From Clostridium beijerinckii HUN142 (lineage in GTDB: Bacteria > Bacillota > Clostridia > Clostridiales > Clostridiaceae), in the NCBI RefSeq assembly GCF_000621745.1, contig NZ_JHXK01000019.1:96645-160644 (forward strand): a stretch of 64,000 nucleotides of DNA. Direction: 5' to 3'. The position numbers and the translations under genes are program-made. The notes below the pieces were generated by a model that ran no database searches, had not been told where the DNA came from, and saw only the letters and a list, made by a program, of their open reading frames with translations. Below are positions 18,471-26,643 of the stretch, piece by piece. How positions within the stretch are numbered: the first letter of the stretch is position 1; every line of letters begins with the position of its first letter.

Positions 18471-19022
18471 TTGAAGTGCAAAGTATGTGGCATGGAGATA
18501 AACGAAAAAAACTATAATTTTAATGAATTAGCTTTTATAAATAAGAATTCTGAAGACAATATTATATATTGTCCGTTCTGTGGAGCAGGAAAAAAATACT
18601 TGGTTGAAAGCGACGAAATTATTAAAGTGGATAGTAATTTACTTAATGAGAATGCTTTAAAAATTTTAGATCATGCTGTTAAGCTCGAACTTTTTAATGG
18701 TGACTTTTATACTACTGCAGCAAGTATGGCAAAGAACAGTGAGGTTAAAAAGGTATTTGAAGCATTAGCAAATATAGAAAAGTTTCATTCAAGATTGCAT
18801 CAGAAGTTAGGAGGATTTACGAAAACACCTAACTTAAATAAAGTAAATTACGATAAATATAATAGCGATAGTGCCCTTTTAGAGTTGGCTAAGCAAAAAG
18901 AAGAGCATGCTGTAAGCTATTATGAAAAGTATAAGAATGAAGTCAATGATCACAAGTTATTTGAAATATTTAAGGCTTTAGCGGATGTAGAAAAAGAACA
19001 TATTATTCTCGTTAAAGAGTAA
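18471..19022 (+). CDS. Rubrerythrin-like ferritin-family protein with N-terminal zinc ribbon
   Basis: 183 residues from TTG at 18471, chosen because AAAGGCGGTGGGG lies just before; the GTG at 18462 overlaps that site. The N-terminal 40 residues hold two Cys-x2-Cys knuckles (CKVCGM and CPFCGAG), a rubredoxin-like metal site. The rest is a four-helix diiron domain with ExxH pairs EKFH and EKEH and the acidic helix LDHAVKLELFNGDFY. Rubrerythrins reduce peroxide in anaerobes. The domain order is reversed relative to classical rubrerythrin, which has rubredoxin at the C-terminus. It sits between a two-component system and an ABC transporter, but whether it belongs to that unit is unclear, since a terminator follows. 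Confidence 0.8.
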   Translation: MKCKVCGMEINEKNYNFNELAFINKNSEDNIIYCPFCGAGKKYLVESDEIIKVDSNLLNENALKILDHAVKLELFNGDFYTTAASMAKNSEVKKVFEALANIEKFHSRLHQKLGGFTKTPNLNKVNYDKYNSDSALLELAKQKEEHAVSYYEKYKNEVNDHKLFEIFKALADVEKEHIILVKE

Positions 19023-19127
19023 TTATTAAAGATATTTTTATTAAGTATCTTATTTATGGTAATTACTATTTAGACCTTTTGATTTAAAGTTAAGAAATAT
19101 GTAAGAACCTATTAAATTTGGTGTAAG

Positions 19128-19161
19128 GACTATGTTGTATATTTATAACATAGTCTTTTTT
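19128..19161 (+). terminator. Intrinsic terminator after the rubrerythrin gene
   Basis: GACTATGTT (19128-19136) pairs perfectly with AACATAGTC (19147-19155), followed by seven T. Confidence 0.9.
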
Positions 19162-19162
19162 A

Positions 19163-19321
19163 GGCACAATCAAATAAATAACAAGTCCATTTGCTAGTAT
19201 ATTTTCCATCATTCTGTGTCGGCAAATTGACCTAATAGGCCCGCTATGAGGGCAACTTGTCTCCTTGCCTGATGAAAAATATTCATAGCAACTTTGGACT
19301 TGTTGTTTATTTTCATGTGCC
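19163..19321. repeat. Hairpin-forming repeat (MITE-like), copy 1
   Basis: A 159-base unit whose 27-base ends are inverted copies of each other with 23 matches: GGCACA...AACAAGTCCA at 19163-19189 and its complement at 19295-19321. Further in, ATATTTTCCATCA pairs with TGATGAAAAATAT, so the whole unit folds into one long imperfect hairpin. A related, shorter copy is found at 23.25 kb. The minus-strand open frame inside is a by-product of the repeat. No transposase is encoded, so it would be non-autonomous if mobile. Confidence 0.7.
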
Positions 19322-19428
19322 TTATAAGGAAAATAAAACATAGTAGATATTTAAAATAGATGCTTTTTTAGGGATGTTATATGTTATAAAGCAAAAGTGA
19401 TATTTAAGAAATTTATGGAGGAATAGAA

Positions 19429-20340
19429 ATGGATTATATTTTAAGAACTCATAACTTAAATAAAAAATTTAAGAATTTTTCAGCGATTAAGAATTTAAAT
19501 ATGAATATTAAACAAGGAGAAATTTATGGTTTTCTTGGGGAAAATGGTGCGGGAAAAACAACTGCTATAAGAATGATTATGGGACTAATAAGACCAACAG
19601 CTGGGGAAATAGAATTATTTTCTCAAGGAATCACAAAACAAAATAGAAATTTATTTCAAAGAATTGGTTCTATGATAGAGTATCCAGGATTTTACCCTAA
19701 TTTAACAGCGGGTGAAAACTTAGATATACATAGAAGAATGATGGGGATTCAAGATAAAGAGAGTATAATAAATGCCTTGAAAATAACTGGAATACAAGAT
19801 GTAAAAAACAAAAAGGTAAAAGAATTTTCCCTTGGAATGAAGCAAAGACTTGGAATAGCAAGAGCTATCTTGCATCATCCGGAATTTTTAATACTTGATG
19901 AGCCAACTAATGGCCTTGATCCAAGTGGAATAAAAGAAATTAGGGAATTAATCTTAGATTTATGCAATACTCAAGGAATTACATTTTTAATTTCAAGTCA
20001 CATATTAAGTGAAATTCAGCAAATGGCAACTAAAATAGGAATAATTCATAAAGGGGAATTGCTTGAAGAGATAGAGTATGATGAACTTCAAAGAAGAAAT
20101 AGACATTATATTAATTTAAAGGTCAATGATGATAAGAAAGCTTCTATTATATTAGAGCAAAAACTCAACATAAACGATTATGTTATATGGGAAAAGAATA
20201 ATTTAAGAGTATATGAAAATTTAGAACAAGCCTCAGACATAAATAAGATTTTAGTTTCAAATGATTTACGTGTAGATGAGCTTTGTGTAAAGGCAGATAG
20301 TTTGGAAGATTATTTCTTAAAGATCACTGGAAAGCAATAG
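19429..20340 (+). CDS. ABC transporter ATP-binding protein, BcrA/lantibiotic-immunity type
   Basis: 303 residues. Walker A GENGAGKTT, signature LGMKQRL and Walker B LILDEPTNGLDPSG are intact, with the H-loop SSHILSE. The first 220 residues are the ATPase; the last 80 (ending LEDYFLKITGKQ) are the extension common to BcrA, LanF and CprA proteins. It would power the two permeases encoded next to remove a membrane-active peptide from the cell surface. An ATGGAGGAATAG ribosome binding region precedes the ATG. The substrate is not known. Confidence 0.9.
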   Translation: MDYILRTHNLNKKFKNFSAIKNLNMNIKQGEIYGFLGENGAGKTTAIRMIMGLIRPTAGEIELFSQGITKQNRNLFQRIGSMIEYPGFYPNLTAGENLDIHRRMMGIQDKESIINALKITGIQDVKNKKVKEFSLGMKQRLGIARAILHHPEFLILDEPTNGLDPSGIKEIRELILDLCNTQGITFLISSHILSEIQQMATKIGIIHKGELLEEIEYDELQRRNRHYINLKVNDDKKASIILEQKLNINDYVIWEKNNLRVYENLEQASDINKILVSNDLRVDELCVKADSLEDYFLKITGKQ

Positions 20341-20409
20341 CGTAATATCACATTAATACAATTTTTTACAATAGCAATTAGGGACTAGATTATGTTTGGA
20401 GGAACGTTA

Positions 20410-21171
20410 ATGTTTAATATAATATATTCAGAATTTGCAAAACTTAAAAAGTCATATATTTTAATTATAGTTTTTATTAGTGGATGTTTATTGCCAGGGA
20501 TTTATTTTTCTGATGCCATAACAAATGATTTTAGTAATTTGTCACAAGTAGAAATACAACATTGTATAAAGAATCAAATGATAAATGTAGAAGCACTATC
20601 ATTTCAATTTCTATTTATTATAGTTTTTTCTTTAGTTATAGGGTATGTTTTTACACGAGAATTCACAGATAAAACAGCGAATATTTTATATACCTATCCA
20701 AGTAGTAGAATTAAAATATTTATTGGGAAGTTTATAACAGTAGGGATACTAATTATGATTACGTATTTAATTCAATTTTTTATATCATACTTAGTTGTAT
20801 ATATTGAATTTAGAGTACTGCCTCCAGCAGAGTTTATTATTAAGGATATAAAAGTAAATATATATTCTGTACTACTGCAGCTAATATTAATACCAATACC
20901 AGTGTTAATTGCTAATATTACTAAAAATATTATAATACCGATTGTGTATGGAGCTTTAGGAGGAATTATTGGGTTAGGAGTTATGACGATATTGATGAGT
21001 GGCAGTATATATGGTCAGATTTGTCCGTTGGTGTTACCAGCATTACCATTTTATCATTATCACAGAGGAGATCCTATTGATTACATTGCAGTTGTGGGAA
21101 GTGCTGTGATTACTTTTGGTATATCTATGTTTCTATGTATTTATCACAGCAAAAATTCAGATGTGAATTAA
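20410..21171 (+). CDS. ABC-2 type permease, first of a pair
   Basis: 253 residues from the ATG at 20410, preceded by GGAGG at 20399; the ATG at 20392 lies upstream of that site. Six membrane segments in the ABC-2 layout of BcrB/LanE proteins: a short cytoplasmic start (FNIIYSEFAKLKKSYIL), then VFTREFTDKTANILYTYPSSRIKIFIGKF as the conserved cytoplasmic loop. The next gene product starts in the same way (LNLIYCELLKLKKSYIM) and shares the loop, so the two are paralogues from a duplication and should form a heterodimeric channel with the ATPase. Confidence 0.88.
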   Translation: MFNIIYSEFAKLKKSYILIIVFISGCLLPGIYFSDAITNDFSNLSQVEIQHCIKNQMINVEALSFQFLFIIVFSLVIGYVFTREFTDKTANILYTYPSSRIKIFIGKFITVGILIMITYLIQFFISYLVVYIEFRVLPPAEFIIKDIKVNIYSVLLQLILIPIPVLIANITKNIIIPIVYGALGGIIGLGVMTILMSGSIYGQICPLVLPALPFYHYHRGDPIDYIAVVGSAVITFGISMFLCIYHSKNSDVN

Positions 21172-21187
21172 GATTGGAGTGATTTAT

Positions 21188-21916
21188 TTGTTAAATTTAA
21201 TATATTGTGAGCTCTTAAAGTTGAAAAAATCTTATATAATGTTATTGATTATAATTGGTGGAGTTTTTTCAACAATATTAATGAACTTAGCAGTATTAGT
21301 AGTAAGTTCTGAAAAACAAAGAAGTTTTGAGAGCTATGCATCTAATGTAGAACAACTTAATTTTGTTATATTTTATACTATTTTATTTTCTTTAATATCA
21401 GCATATGTATTTTCCAGAGAATTTGCCGATAAAACTTCAAGTATAGTATATACATATCCAATGAGCAAGATTAAAATTTTTATTGGTAAACTAATAACCA
21501 TTTGCATATTAATTTCTTTAGTCTATTTAGTAGAGTTTGTATCTATATACTTAGGTTATTACATTTTATATCATGAACATCCGGAGTTTACATTTGTAAG
21601 TAATCATATAAAATTTTATTTATACTCTTTATTTTTTCAGTTTCTAATAATACCAATACCAATACTAATTGGGAATCTAAGCAGGAACATAATGCTTCCA
21701 GTAGTATATGGTGCGGTGGGAATTGTAATATCAGGAGTTCACGATAGTTTTGTATTTGGTGAGTACCTTCCTTTTTCAATACCTTTCAATTTTATCAAAA
21801 AGATATACGAGCCAAACTTGATTGATTTAAATTATAGTGTAATTAGTGGAATATGCTGTTTCGTTATATCAATGTTTATTTGTATGTATCATTATAATAA
21901 ACATGATATTGCTTAA
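21188..21916 (+). CDS. ABC-2 type permease, second of a pair
   Basis: 242 residues from TTG at 21188, placed by the GGAGTGA at 21176-21182 and by alignment with the start of the first permease; the GTG at 21179 would overlap the ribosome binding site. Six membrane segments. The loop VFSREFADKTSSIVYTYPMSKIKIFIGKL is nearly identical to that of its neighbour. It completes a three-gene exporter of the CprABC/LanFEG kind that would protect against lantibiotics or other cationic peptides. Confidence 0.87.
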   Translation: MLNLIYCELLKLKKSYIMLLIIIGGVFSTILMNLAVLVVSSEKQRSFESYASNVEQLNFVIFYTILFSLISAYVFSREFADKTSSIVYTYPMSKIKIFIGKLITICILISLVYLVEFVSIYLGYYILYHEHPEFTFVSNHIKFYLYSLFFQFLIIPIPILIGNLSRNIMLPVVYGAVGIVISGVHDSFVFGEYLPFSIPFNFIKKIYEPNLIDLNYSVISGICCFVISMFICMYHYNKHDIA

Positions 21917-22003
21917 GGAGTAATCAAAAAATAATAGAACAATATGTTTATCTATTATTTATTATCACGTATTTAAATAATATTTTATATTAAGGAGTTA
22001 AAA

Positions 22004-23272
22004 ATGAAAAAGTTTATAAATATAGTTATATGCTTTCTTTTAATATTTATGGTTTTACTTACTACTGGCTGTGAGACTCAGTATTTGGGTGGGGATAGAA
22101 ACGAAAAATGGAAGAAGGATTTAAGTTATTTACAAGAAGCTTTACCAAATAAACATGCAAATTTATTCTTTAAAGTTAGTGAAGAGCAATTTAATAAAGA
22201 AATAGATGATCTGAAAGACTCAGTTGATAACCTAAATGATGACGAGATAATAGATAGAATATACAAAATTGTTGCAGCTGTAGGGGATGGACATACAAAA
22301 ATTACAAGAAAGTTTTCGAAGGCATATCCGTTCCAATTTTATTATTTTAAGGATGGAATATGTGCTATTGACACAATAGATGAATATAAGGATGCCTTAG
22401 ATTGCAAGTTAATAAAAATAAATGGACAAGATATTAAAGAAATTGAAAATAAATTGTCGCCTTTAGCAGCACAAGAGAATGAAGAAACAATAAAAAAGGT
22501 TGTACCTACATATTTATCCAGACCAGAAATTCTTCATGGAGTAAATATTATAGATAATATAGATGAAGATATTATTTTTACTTTTCAAGATAAACAAGGA
22601 AAGATATTTGATGTAAATGTGAAACCTCTCAACAGTGATGCTAATAATAGTTCAACATTTATCATAAATAATACATTTGATCAATCATATCCATTATATA
22701 TGCAAAAACGAGATTTGAATTATTGGTATCAATATTTAGAGAAAGATAAGGTTTTATATCTTAAATATAATTTATGTGAAGAGAATAATAAATCAGGAAA
22801 ACTAAGTGACTTTAATAATGAGGTCTTAAGTTTTATAAATAATAATGATGTGAATAAATTGGTGATTGATATGAGAGATAATTCTGGTGGAAACGCCAGT
22901 AAGCTCCAGGATATTATAGAAGGAATAAAGAACAGCAAATTAAATACCAAAGATAACTTTTATGTTATAGTTGGAAGAGCAACATTTTCAGCTTCAATAG
23001 TTGATGCTGTTAATTGGAGAAAAGAAACCAATGCTACATTTATAGGTCAGCCAACAAGTGGAAAACCAAATCATTATGGAGAAATAAAAAGGTTTACGCT
23101 TCCTAATTCAAAGCTTAATGTAAGTTATTCTACAAGTTACGTTGAGATATGTGATGATGAAAATAATTCATTTATGCCTGATAAGACAATTGAAATATCA
23201 ATTGATGATTATGTTAATAAAAATGATCCTGTCTTAGATTATATTAGAAAAAATAACAAGTCCATCCGCTGA
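22004..23272 (+). CDS. S41-family peptidase-like lipoprotein
   Basis: 422 residues. The lipobox LLTTGC puts the lipid on about Cys23. Residues 40-110 resemble the helical N-terminal part of S41 proteins, and the C-terminal half holds the tail-specific protease fold: VIDMRDNSGG, then Ser329 in RATFSASI and Lys354 in QPTSGKPN. The 25-residue Ser-Lys spacing equals that of the Tsp/CtpA catalytic dyad, so it is probably active. There is no obvious PDZ domain. It is encoded 87 bases after the permeases; extracellular peptidases of this kind next to peptide exporters may destroy the peptide, but that is inference. The last codons come from a hairpin repeat. Confidence 0.8.
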   Translation: MKKFINIVICFLLIFMVLLTTGCETQYLGGDRNEKWKKDLSYLQEALPNKHANLFFKVSEEQFNKEIDDLKDSVDNLNDDEIIDRIYKIVAAVGDGHTKITRKFSKAYPFQFYYFKDGICAIDTIDEYKDALDCKLIKINGQDIKEIENKLSPLAAQENEETIKKVVPTYLSRPEILHGVNIIDNIDEDIIFTFQDKQGKIFDVNVKPLNSDANNSSTFIINNTFDQSYPLYMQKRDLNYWYQYLEKDKVLYLKYNLCEENNKSGKLSDFNNEVLSFINNNDVNKLVIDMRDNSGGNASKLQDIIEGIKNSKLNTKDNFYVIVGRATFSASIVDAVNWRKETNATFIGQPTSGKPNHYGEIKRFTLPNSKLNVSYSTSYVEICDDENNSFMPDKTIEISIDDYVNKNDPVLDYIRKNNKSIR

Positions 23273-23358
23273 ATATATTTTACATGATGCTACGTAATTA
23301 GATTGTCTGATGAAAAATAATCATGGTAGTTTTGGAGTTGTTATTTTATTTTATGTGC
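23251..23358. repeat. Hairpin-forming repeat (MITE-like), copy 2, degenerate
   Basis: AAATAACAAGTCCA at 23251-23264 is matched in inverse by TGGAGTTGTTATTTT at 23333-23347. CTGATGAAAAATA-TCAT and the TATGTGC end also match copy 1 at 19.2 kb. About 108 bases, shorter than copy 1 by an internal deletion. The left arm supplies the final codons and stop of the S41 gene. Confidence 0.65.
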
Positions 23359-23429
23359 ATAAAATGCTATGTTATATGAAATTATACTAATGGTGGATTA
23401 ATTTAATATAAATACCTGATAGAATATCC

Positions 23430-23458
23430 TTGAATTTAAAAAGTATATATGGTATCAT
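23430..23458 (+). promoter_or_regulatory. Promoter of the SRP RNA transcript
   Basis: TTGAAT at 23430-23435, exactly 17 bases, then TATCAT at 23453-23458. Transcription would begin near 23465, about 107 bases before the mature SRP RNA, so a 5' leader must be trimmed. Confidence 0.7.
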
Positions 23459-23571
23459 AAGTGAGTATCTAAATGATAAGTTAGATTGCAAGGCTTTTAT
23501 ATGGTTTGACGTCTGAGAAGAGACGATTTTCTCAATAGGAGAAATATTAAGGTGCAAACCCTTAGCATTCC

Positions 23572-23847
23572 ACCATTGCCATGCTAGATGGGGAGTTAGC
23601 GGTGCCCTGTAACCTGCAATCCGCTATAGCAGGATTGAATTCCTCGCTTAGGTATTAGCGATTTATAGTCTGACTTTTGTAAGTGGTGTTGATGACTGGG
23701 TCCCACGCAATGGAAGCCCATGAACCTCGTCAGATCTGGAAGGAAGCAGCGATAAGTGGTTCCTTTCATGTGCCGTGGATCAATCTGGTCTGAGCTAACT
23801 GCATTAGTAACGTATAGAAAACTAATAACGAAGCGAGGTGCATGGTT
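23572..23847 (+). ncRNA. ffs: Signal recognition particle RNA, large (Gram-positive) type
   Basis: About 276 bases. The Alu-domain block AGCGGTGCCCTGTAACC and AATCCGCTATAGCAGG, and the helix 8 block GTCAGATCTGGAAGGAAGCAGC (positions 23729-23750) with the GGAA tetraloop and the asymmetric AGCAGC loop that Ffh binds, are unmistakable. GAGCTAACTGC and the closing ends (ACCAT near 23573, ATGGT near 23846) match the Bacillus scRNA layout. It targets nascent membrane proteins to the membrane with Ffh. The exact ends are estimates from end pairing. Confidence 0.95.
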
Positions 23848-23925
23848 TATTTTAATGTTTAATTATAGCATGGAAATGAAAAATTAATTAGGTTATTCTT
23901 CAATAGGATTAACATAGGACACAAT

Positions 23926-23979
23926 AGGATAAGAAAGTGAGGGCATTTCAGTAATGAAATACCCTCATTTTCTTATCCT
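23926..23979. terminator. Long bidirectional terminator
   Basis: AGGATAAGAAA..TGAGGG.ATTTCA pairs with TGAAAT.CCCTCA..TTCTTATCCT around GTAA. Both strands end in T-rich sequence. It separates the SRP RNA transcript from the convergent FAH-family gene. Confidence 0.85.
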
Positions 23980-23993
23980 ATTTATTATTTATT

Positions 23994-24878
23994 TTACTTT
24001 ACAATATTTTTAAGGCATCCTATACCTTCAATTTCGCATTCAACTATATCACCAGGTTTAAGAAATTTAGGTGGTATGAATCCCATACCTACGCCAGCTG
24101 GAGTTCCCATTGCAATAATAGTTCCAGTCTTTAAAGTGATTCCCTGGGATAATTCATGGATTACATCTTGTATTGAAGTAATCATAAGATCAGTAGTACT
24201 ATTTTGCCTTAGTTCTCCGTTAACTCTAGAGCATATCCTTAATACTGGAGGATTAACAAATTCATCTTTAGTGACAATACAAGGTCCCATTGGAGTAAAA
24301 CCATCCAAACTTTTGCCAAAATACCATTGTTTATGCCTTGTCTGAAGGTTTCTTGCGCTGACATCATTTATTATAGTATAGCCAAAAACATAATCAAAAG
24401 CTTTTTCTTTAGGTACATCTTTAGCATCTTTTCCAATGATTACTGCTAATTCAGCTTCATAATCTAGACTATCAACTATTTGAGGATAACTAGGGATATA
24501 GTCACCATCAGCGGTTGCAGTATTCACTCTTTTAGAAAAATATACTGCATATGGTCTATCTCCACCAAAGGCTTCATTTTTATATCTTGCAGATTCAACT
24601 GCATGTTCCATATAGTTGATACCTAAACAAATAATATCTTGCTTAGGATTGGGTATTGGAGGCATTTTGGAAATATCACCTATAGAGATACATTCCTTAT
24701 CGTTATTATTTAATGATGTTTGTAGAAGGTCCATCTCATGATCTGTCATATTTTCTATTAAATTGATCATGCTATTGTAATTAAGGCCAAGAGATTTTAT
24801 AGGATAAACTCCTTCCTCATTGAGAGTTAATATTCCTACCCCATCTATGCCTTCATGCTTAAAAGTTATAAATTTCAT
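23994..24878 (-). CDS. Fumarylacetoacetate hydrolase (FAH) family protein
   Basis: 294 residues. The C-terminal FAH domain shows the metal ligands in DYEAELAVIIGKDAKD, with an upstream IICLGINYMEHAVES, the GYTIINDVSARNLQ block and the closing TGTIIAMGTPAGVGMG. Family members cleave or hydrate 2-oxo acids such as acylpyruvates and 2-hydroxyhepta-2,4-diene-1,7-dioate; many clostridial members are annotated only as 5-oxopent-3-ene-type hydrolases. The substrate cannot be assigned. It is on the minus strand, 126 bases after dfrA in the direction of transcription, and could share its transcript. Confidence 0.85.
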   Translation of the reverse strand: MKFITFKHEGIDGVGILTLNEEGVYPIKSLGLNYNSMINLIENMTDHEMDLLQTSLNNNDKECISIGDISKMPPIPNPKQDIICLGINYMEHAVESARYKNEAFGGDRPYAVYFSKRVNTATADGDYIPSYPQIVDSLDYEAELAVIIGKDAKDVPKEKAFDYVFGYTIINDVSARNLQTRHKQWYFGKSLDGFTPMGPCIVTKDEFVNPPVLRICSRVNGELRQNSTTDLMITSIQDVIHELSQGITLKTGTIIAMGTPAGVGMGFIPPKFLKPGDIVECEIEGIGCLKNIVK

Positions 24879-25004
24879 AATACATTCCCCAATTCTGAAA
24901 AAATTTTATTTTAAAGTTGAATTTTAGCCCATTTTTAAGATGAAATTTTATTCTTTGTAATTATAATAGAATAATATGAATTTAAACTTGATGTCACTGT
25001 ATAT

Positions 25005-25496
25005 CTAGGCTTTTATTAAATTTACAAAAGTATAATGTAGTCCATTTTTTTCATCAATAAATTCCTCTGATGTATATTCCGTATGATAATTGGAATAATT
25101 AATTCCAGGGAAATATGTATCGCCTTCGAATTCTTCATCTATTTTTGTTAAATATAATTTCTTTGCATAAGGGAGAAATTGTTTATAAATTTCGGCACCA
25201 CCAATTACAAAGATTTCATCTTCACATTCCAAATATTTTTGAAGTAATGAATTAAAATTGTGTTCTATTGTCACCATATCTGAATCTACATTAAAATTAT
25301 TATCTCTAGTTAAAACTATGTGTTCTCTATTTGGTAAAATTCCAGGTAATGACTCAAAAGTTTTTCGTCCCATAATCATTTTTTTACCTGTAGTTATTTT
25401 TTTAAATCTTTTCAAATCCTCTGAAATATGCCACAATAATTTGTTATCTTTTCCGATTACATTATCTTTAGCAATAGCAACAATTATTGAAATCAT
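25005..25496 (-). CDS. dfrA: Dihydrofolate reductase
   Basis: 163 residues, the standard bacterial length. It reduces dihydrofolate to tetrahydrofolate with NADPH. Family marks: IVAIAKDNVIGKDNKLLWHISEDLKRF (substrate and Met20 loop with the catalytic acid), KKMIMGRKTFESLP, HIVLTRD and the glycine pair IFVIGGAEIYKQF. It lies 55 bases after thyA on the same strand, the usual pairing because thymidylate synthase produces the dihydrofolate that this enzyme recycles. Confidence 0.96.
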   Translation of the reverse strand: MISIIVAIAKDNVIGKDNKLLWHISEDLKRFKKITTGKKMIMGRKTFESLPGILPNREHIVLTRDNNFNVDSDMVTIEHNFNSLLQKYLECEDEIFVIGGAEIYKQFLPYAKKLYLTKIDEEFEGDTYFPGINYSNYHTEYTSEEFIDEKNGLHYTFVNLIKA

Positions 25497-25551
25497 TTAT
25501 TATCCCACCTATCTTTGGTCTATTATTTTCTTTCATATGCCTTAAATTTAA

Positions 25552-26343
25552 TTATACTGATACGTCCATTTTTATAGATTCATGATGCTTATAATCTTCT
25601 AATTTTATGTCATCAGGAGTAAAATCATAGAAATTTGTAATTTCTGGATTGATCCAAAGTTTTGGAGCATCATATGCATCATTTTTTCTTGTAAGTTGAA
25701 GCTTTAAACCATCTACTTGATTTTCGTATATATGAGCATTATTTATTACATGAGTAAATAATCCTGGTTTAAGTCCAGTAACTTGAGCTAACAAATGAAT
25801 TAATACGGCATACTGAGATGTATTAAAAGGAACCCCAAGGCCCCAATCCCCACTTCTTTGAACAAGCATGCAGTTGAGTTTTCCATCTGTTACATCCCAC
25901 ATTGTAAGAAAGCAACAAGGATATAATGGAGCACTATCTAAATATGGAATTTGCCATAAATTAATCATCATCCTTCTATCTTGAGGATTATTTTTTAGCG
26001 CATCGATTAATTTATCAATTTGATCGAACTTTTTTACTATCCAACCATAAGAAGTGCCTATGGTTCCATCATCCATCATCCATTCATCCCATATTTTTAC
26101 GTTTTGAGCTTGAAGTTCTTTTACGCTATTTGATTGATCTTTAAATATCCAAAGAAGTTCTTTAACAGCAGTTTTAAATGCTACAAATTTTGTTGTTAAT
26201 ATTGGAAATTCTTTTTCTAAATTAAATTGCATAATTTGATGAGGTAGTTTATAGGTCTTAACTCCAGTTCTATTATTATCGAAGTATCCATTTTCTAGTA
26301 TATCATTAGCAATGGATAGGTATTTATTATCATATAAACTCAT
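25552..26343 (-). CDS. thyA: Thymidylate synthase
   Basis: 263 residues, matching the E. coli-type enzyme. It methylates dUMP to dTMP with methylenetetrahydrofolate. The nucleophile is in [12 protein letters not shown] (Cys143), with [25 protein letters not shown] and the phosphate-binding arginines in [20 protein letters not shown] on the minus strand precedes the ATG by the right distance. It is the first gene of a thyA-dfrA unit. In this window the unit stands between the SRP RNA and dnaX, genes that are often adjacent in Firmicutes. Confidence 0.96.
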   Translation of the reverse strand: MSLYDNKYLSIANDILENGYFDNNRTGVKTYKLPHQIMQFNLEKEFPILTTKFVAFKTAVKELLWIFKDQSNSVKELQAQNVKIWDEWMMDDGTIGTSYGWIVKKFDQIDKLIDALKNNPQDRRMMINLWQIPYLDSAPLYPCCFLTMWDVTDGKLNCMLVQRSGDWGLGVPFNTSQYAVLIHLLAQVTGLKPGLFTHVINNAHIYENQVDGLKLQLTRKNDAYDAPKLWINPEITNFYDFTPDDIKLEDYKHHESIKMDVSV

Positions 26344-26490
26344 TATATATATGCCTCCTTATATTCCAAAAATTATTTTTGTAAAAAAATTATTCAATAT
26401 ACATTTTAACCTAAACTATTTCACAAGTCATCCAATATATTTTAATATGAAGAGATATTAAAAGCATGCGCCATTTAGGAGGAGTATGTA

Positions 26491-26577
26491 TTGAAGAAAC
26501 TCTTACTAATTATTTTTGGAAATTTTTATATTAAAAATTATTATTCAATTATATTACATTTAATACTAATTGTGTAA
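26491..26577 (+). CDS. Possible small hydrophobic peptide, 28 residues
   Basis: TTG at 26491 follows TTAGGAGGAG at 26475-26484 with 6 bases between. The frame reads MKKLLLIIFGNFYIKN and continues with hydrophobic residues to a stop at 26575, giving a single membrane segment with a positive start. The strong ribosome binding site is the main support. It could equally be the start of a decayed signal-peptide gene. It ends just before the dnaX promoter. Confidence 0.3.
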   Translation: MKKLLLIIFGNFYIKNYYSIILHLILIV

Positions 26578-26578
26578 T

Positions 26579-26606
26579 TTGCATTGCACAAGCAATAGTG
26601 TATAAT
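26579..26606 (+). promoter_or_regulatory. Promoter of the dnaX operon
   Basis: TTGCAT (26579-26584), 16 bases, TATAAT (26601-26606). A transcript would start near 26613, so an ATG at 26608 cannot be the start of dnaX. Confidence 0.65.
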
Positions 26607-26643
26607 AATGTTATATTTAAGAGAAATGGCGAGGTGGTATCCC

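Noticed and set aside
19090..19341. Minus-strand 83-residue open frame
   Set aside because: It lies within the hairpin repeat and terminator, has no ribosome binding site and has a cysteine/proline-poor, patternless product; it is a by-product of the inverted repeat.
26608..26643. Longer dnaX start at ATG 26608
   Set aside because: The codon is two bases after a TATAAT and so is not on the transcript; a GTG at 26644 has a good ribosome binding site and gives the family N-terminus.
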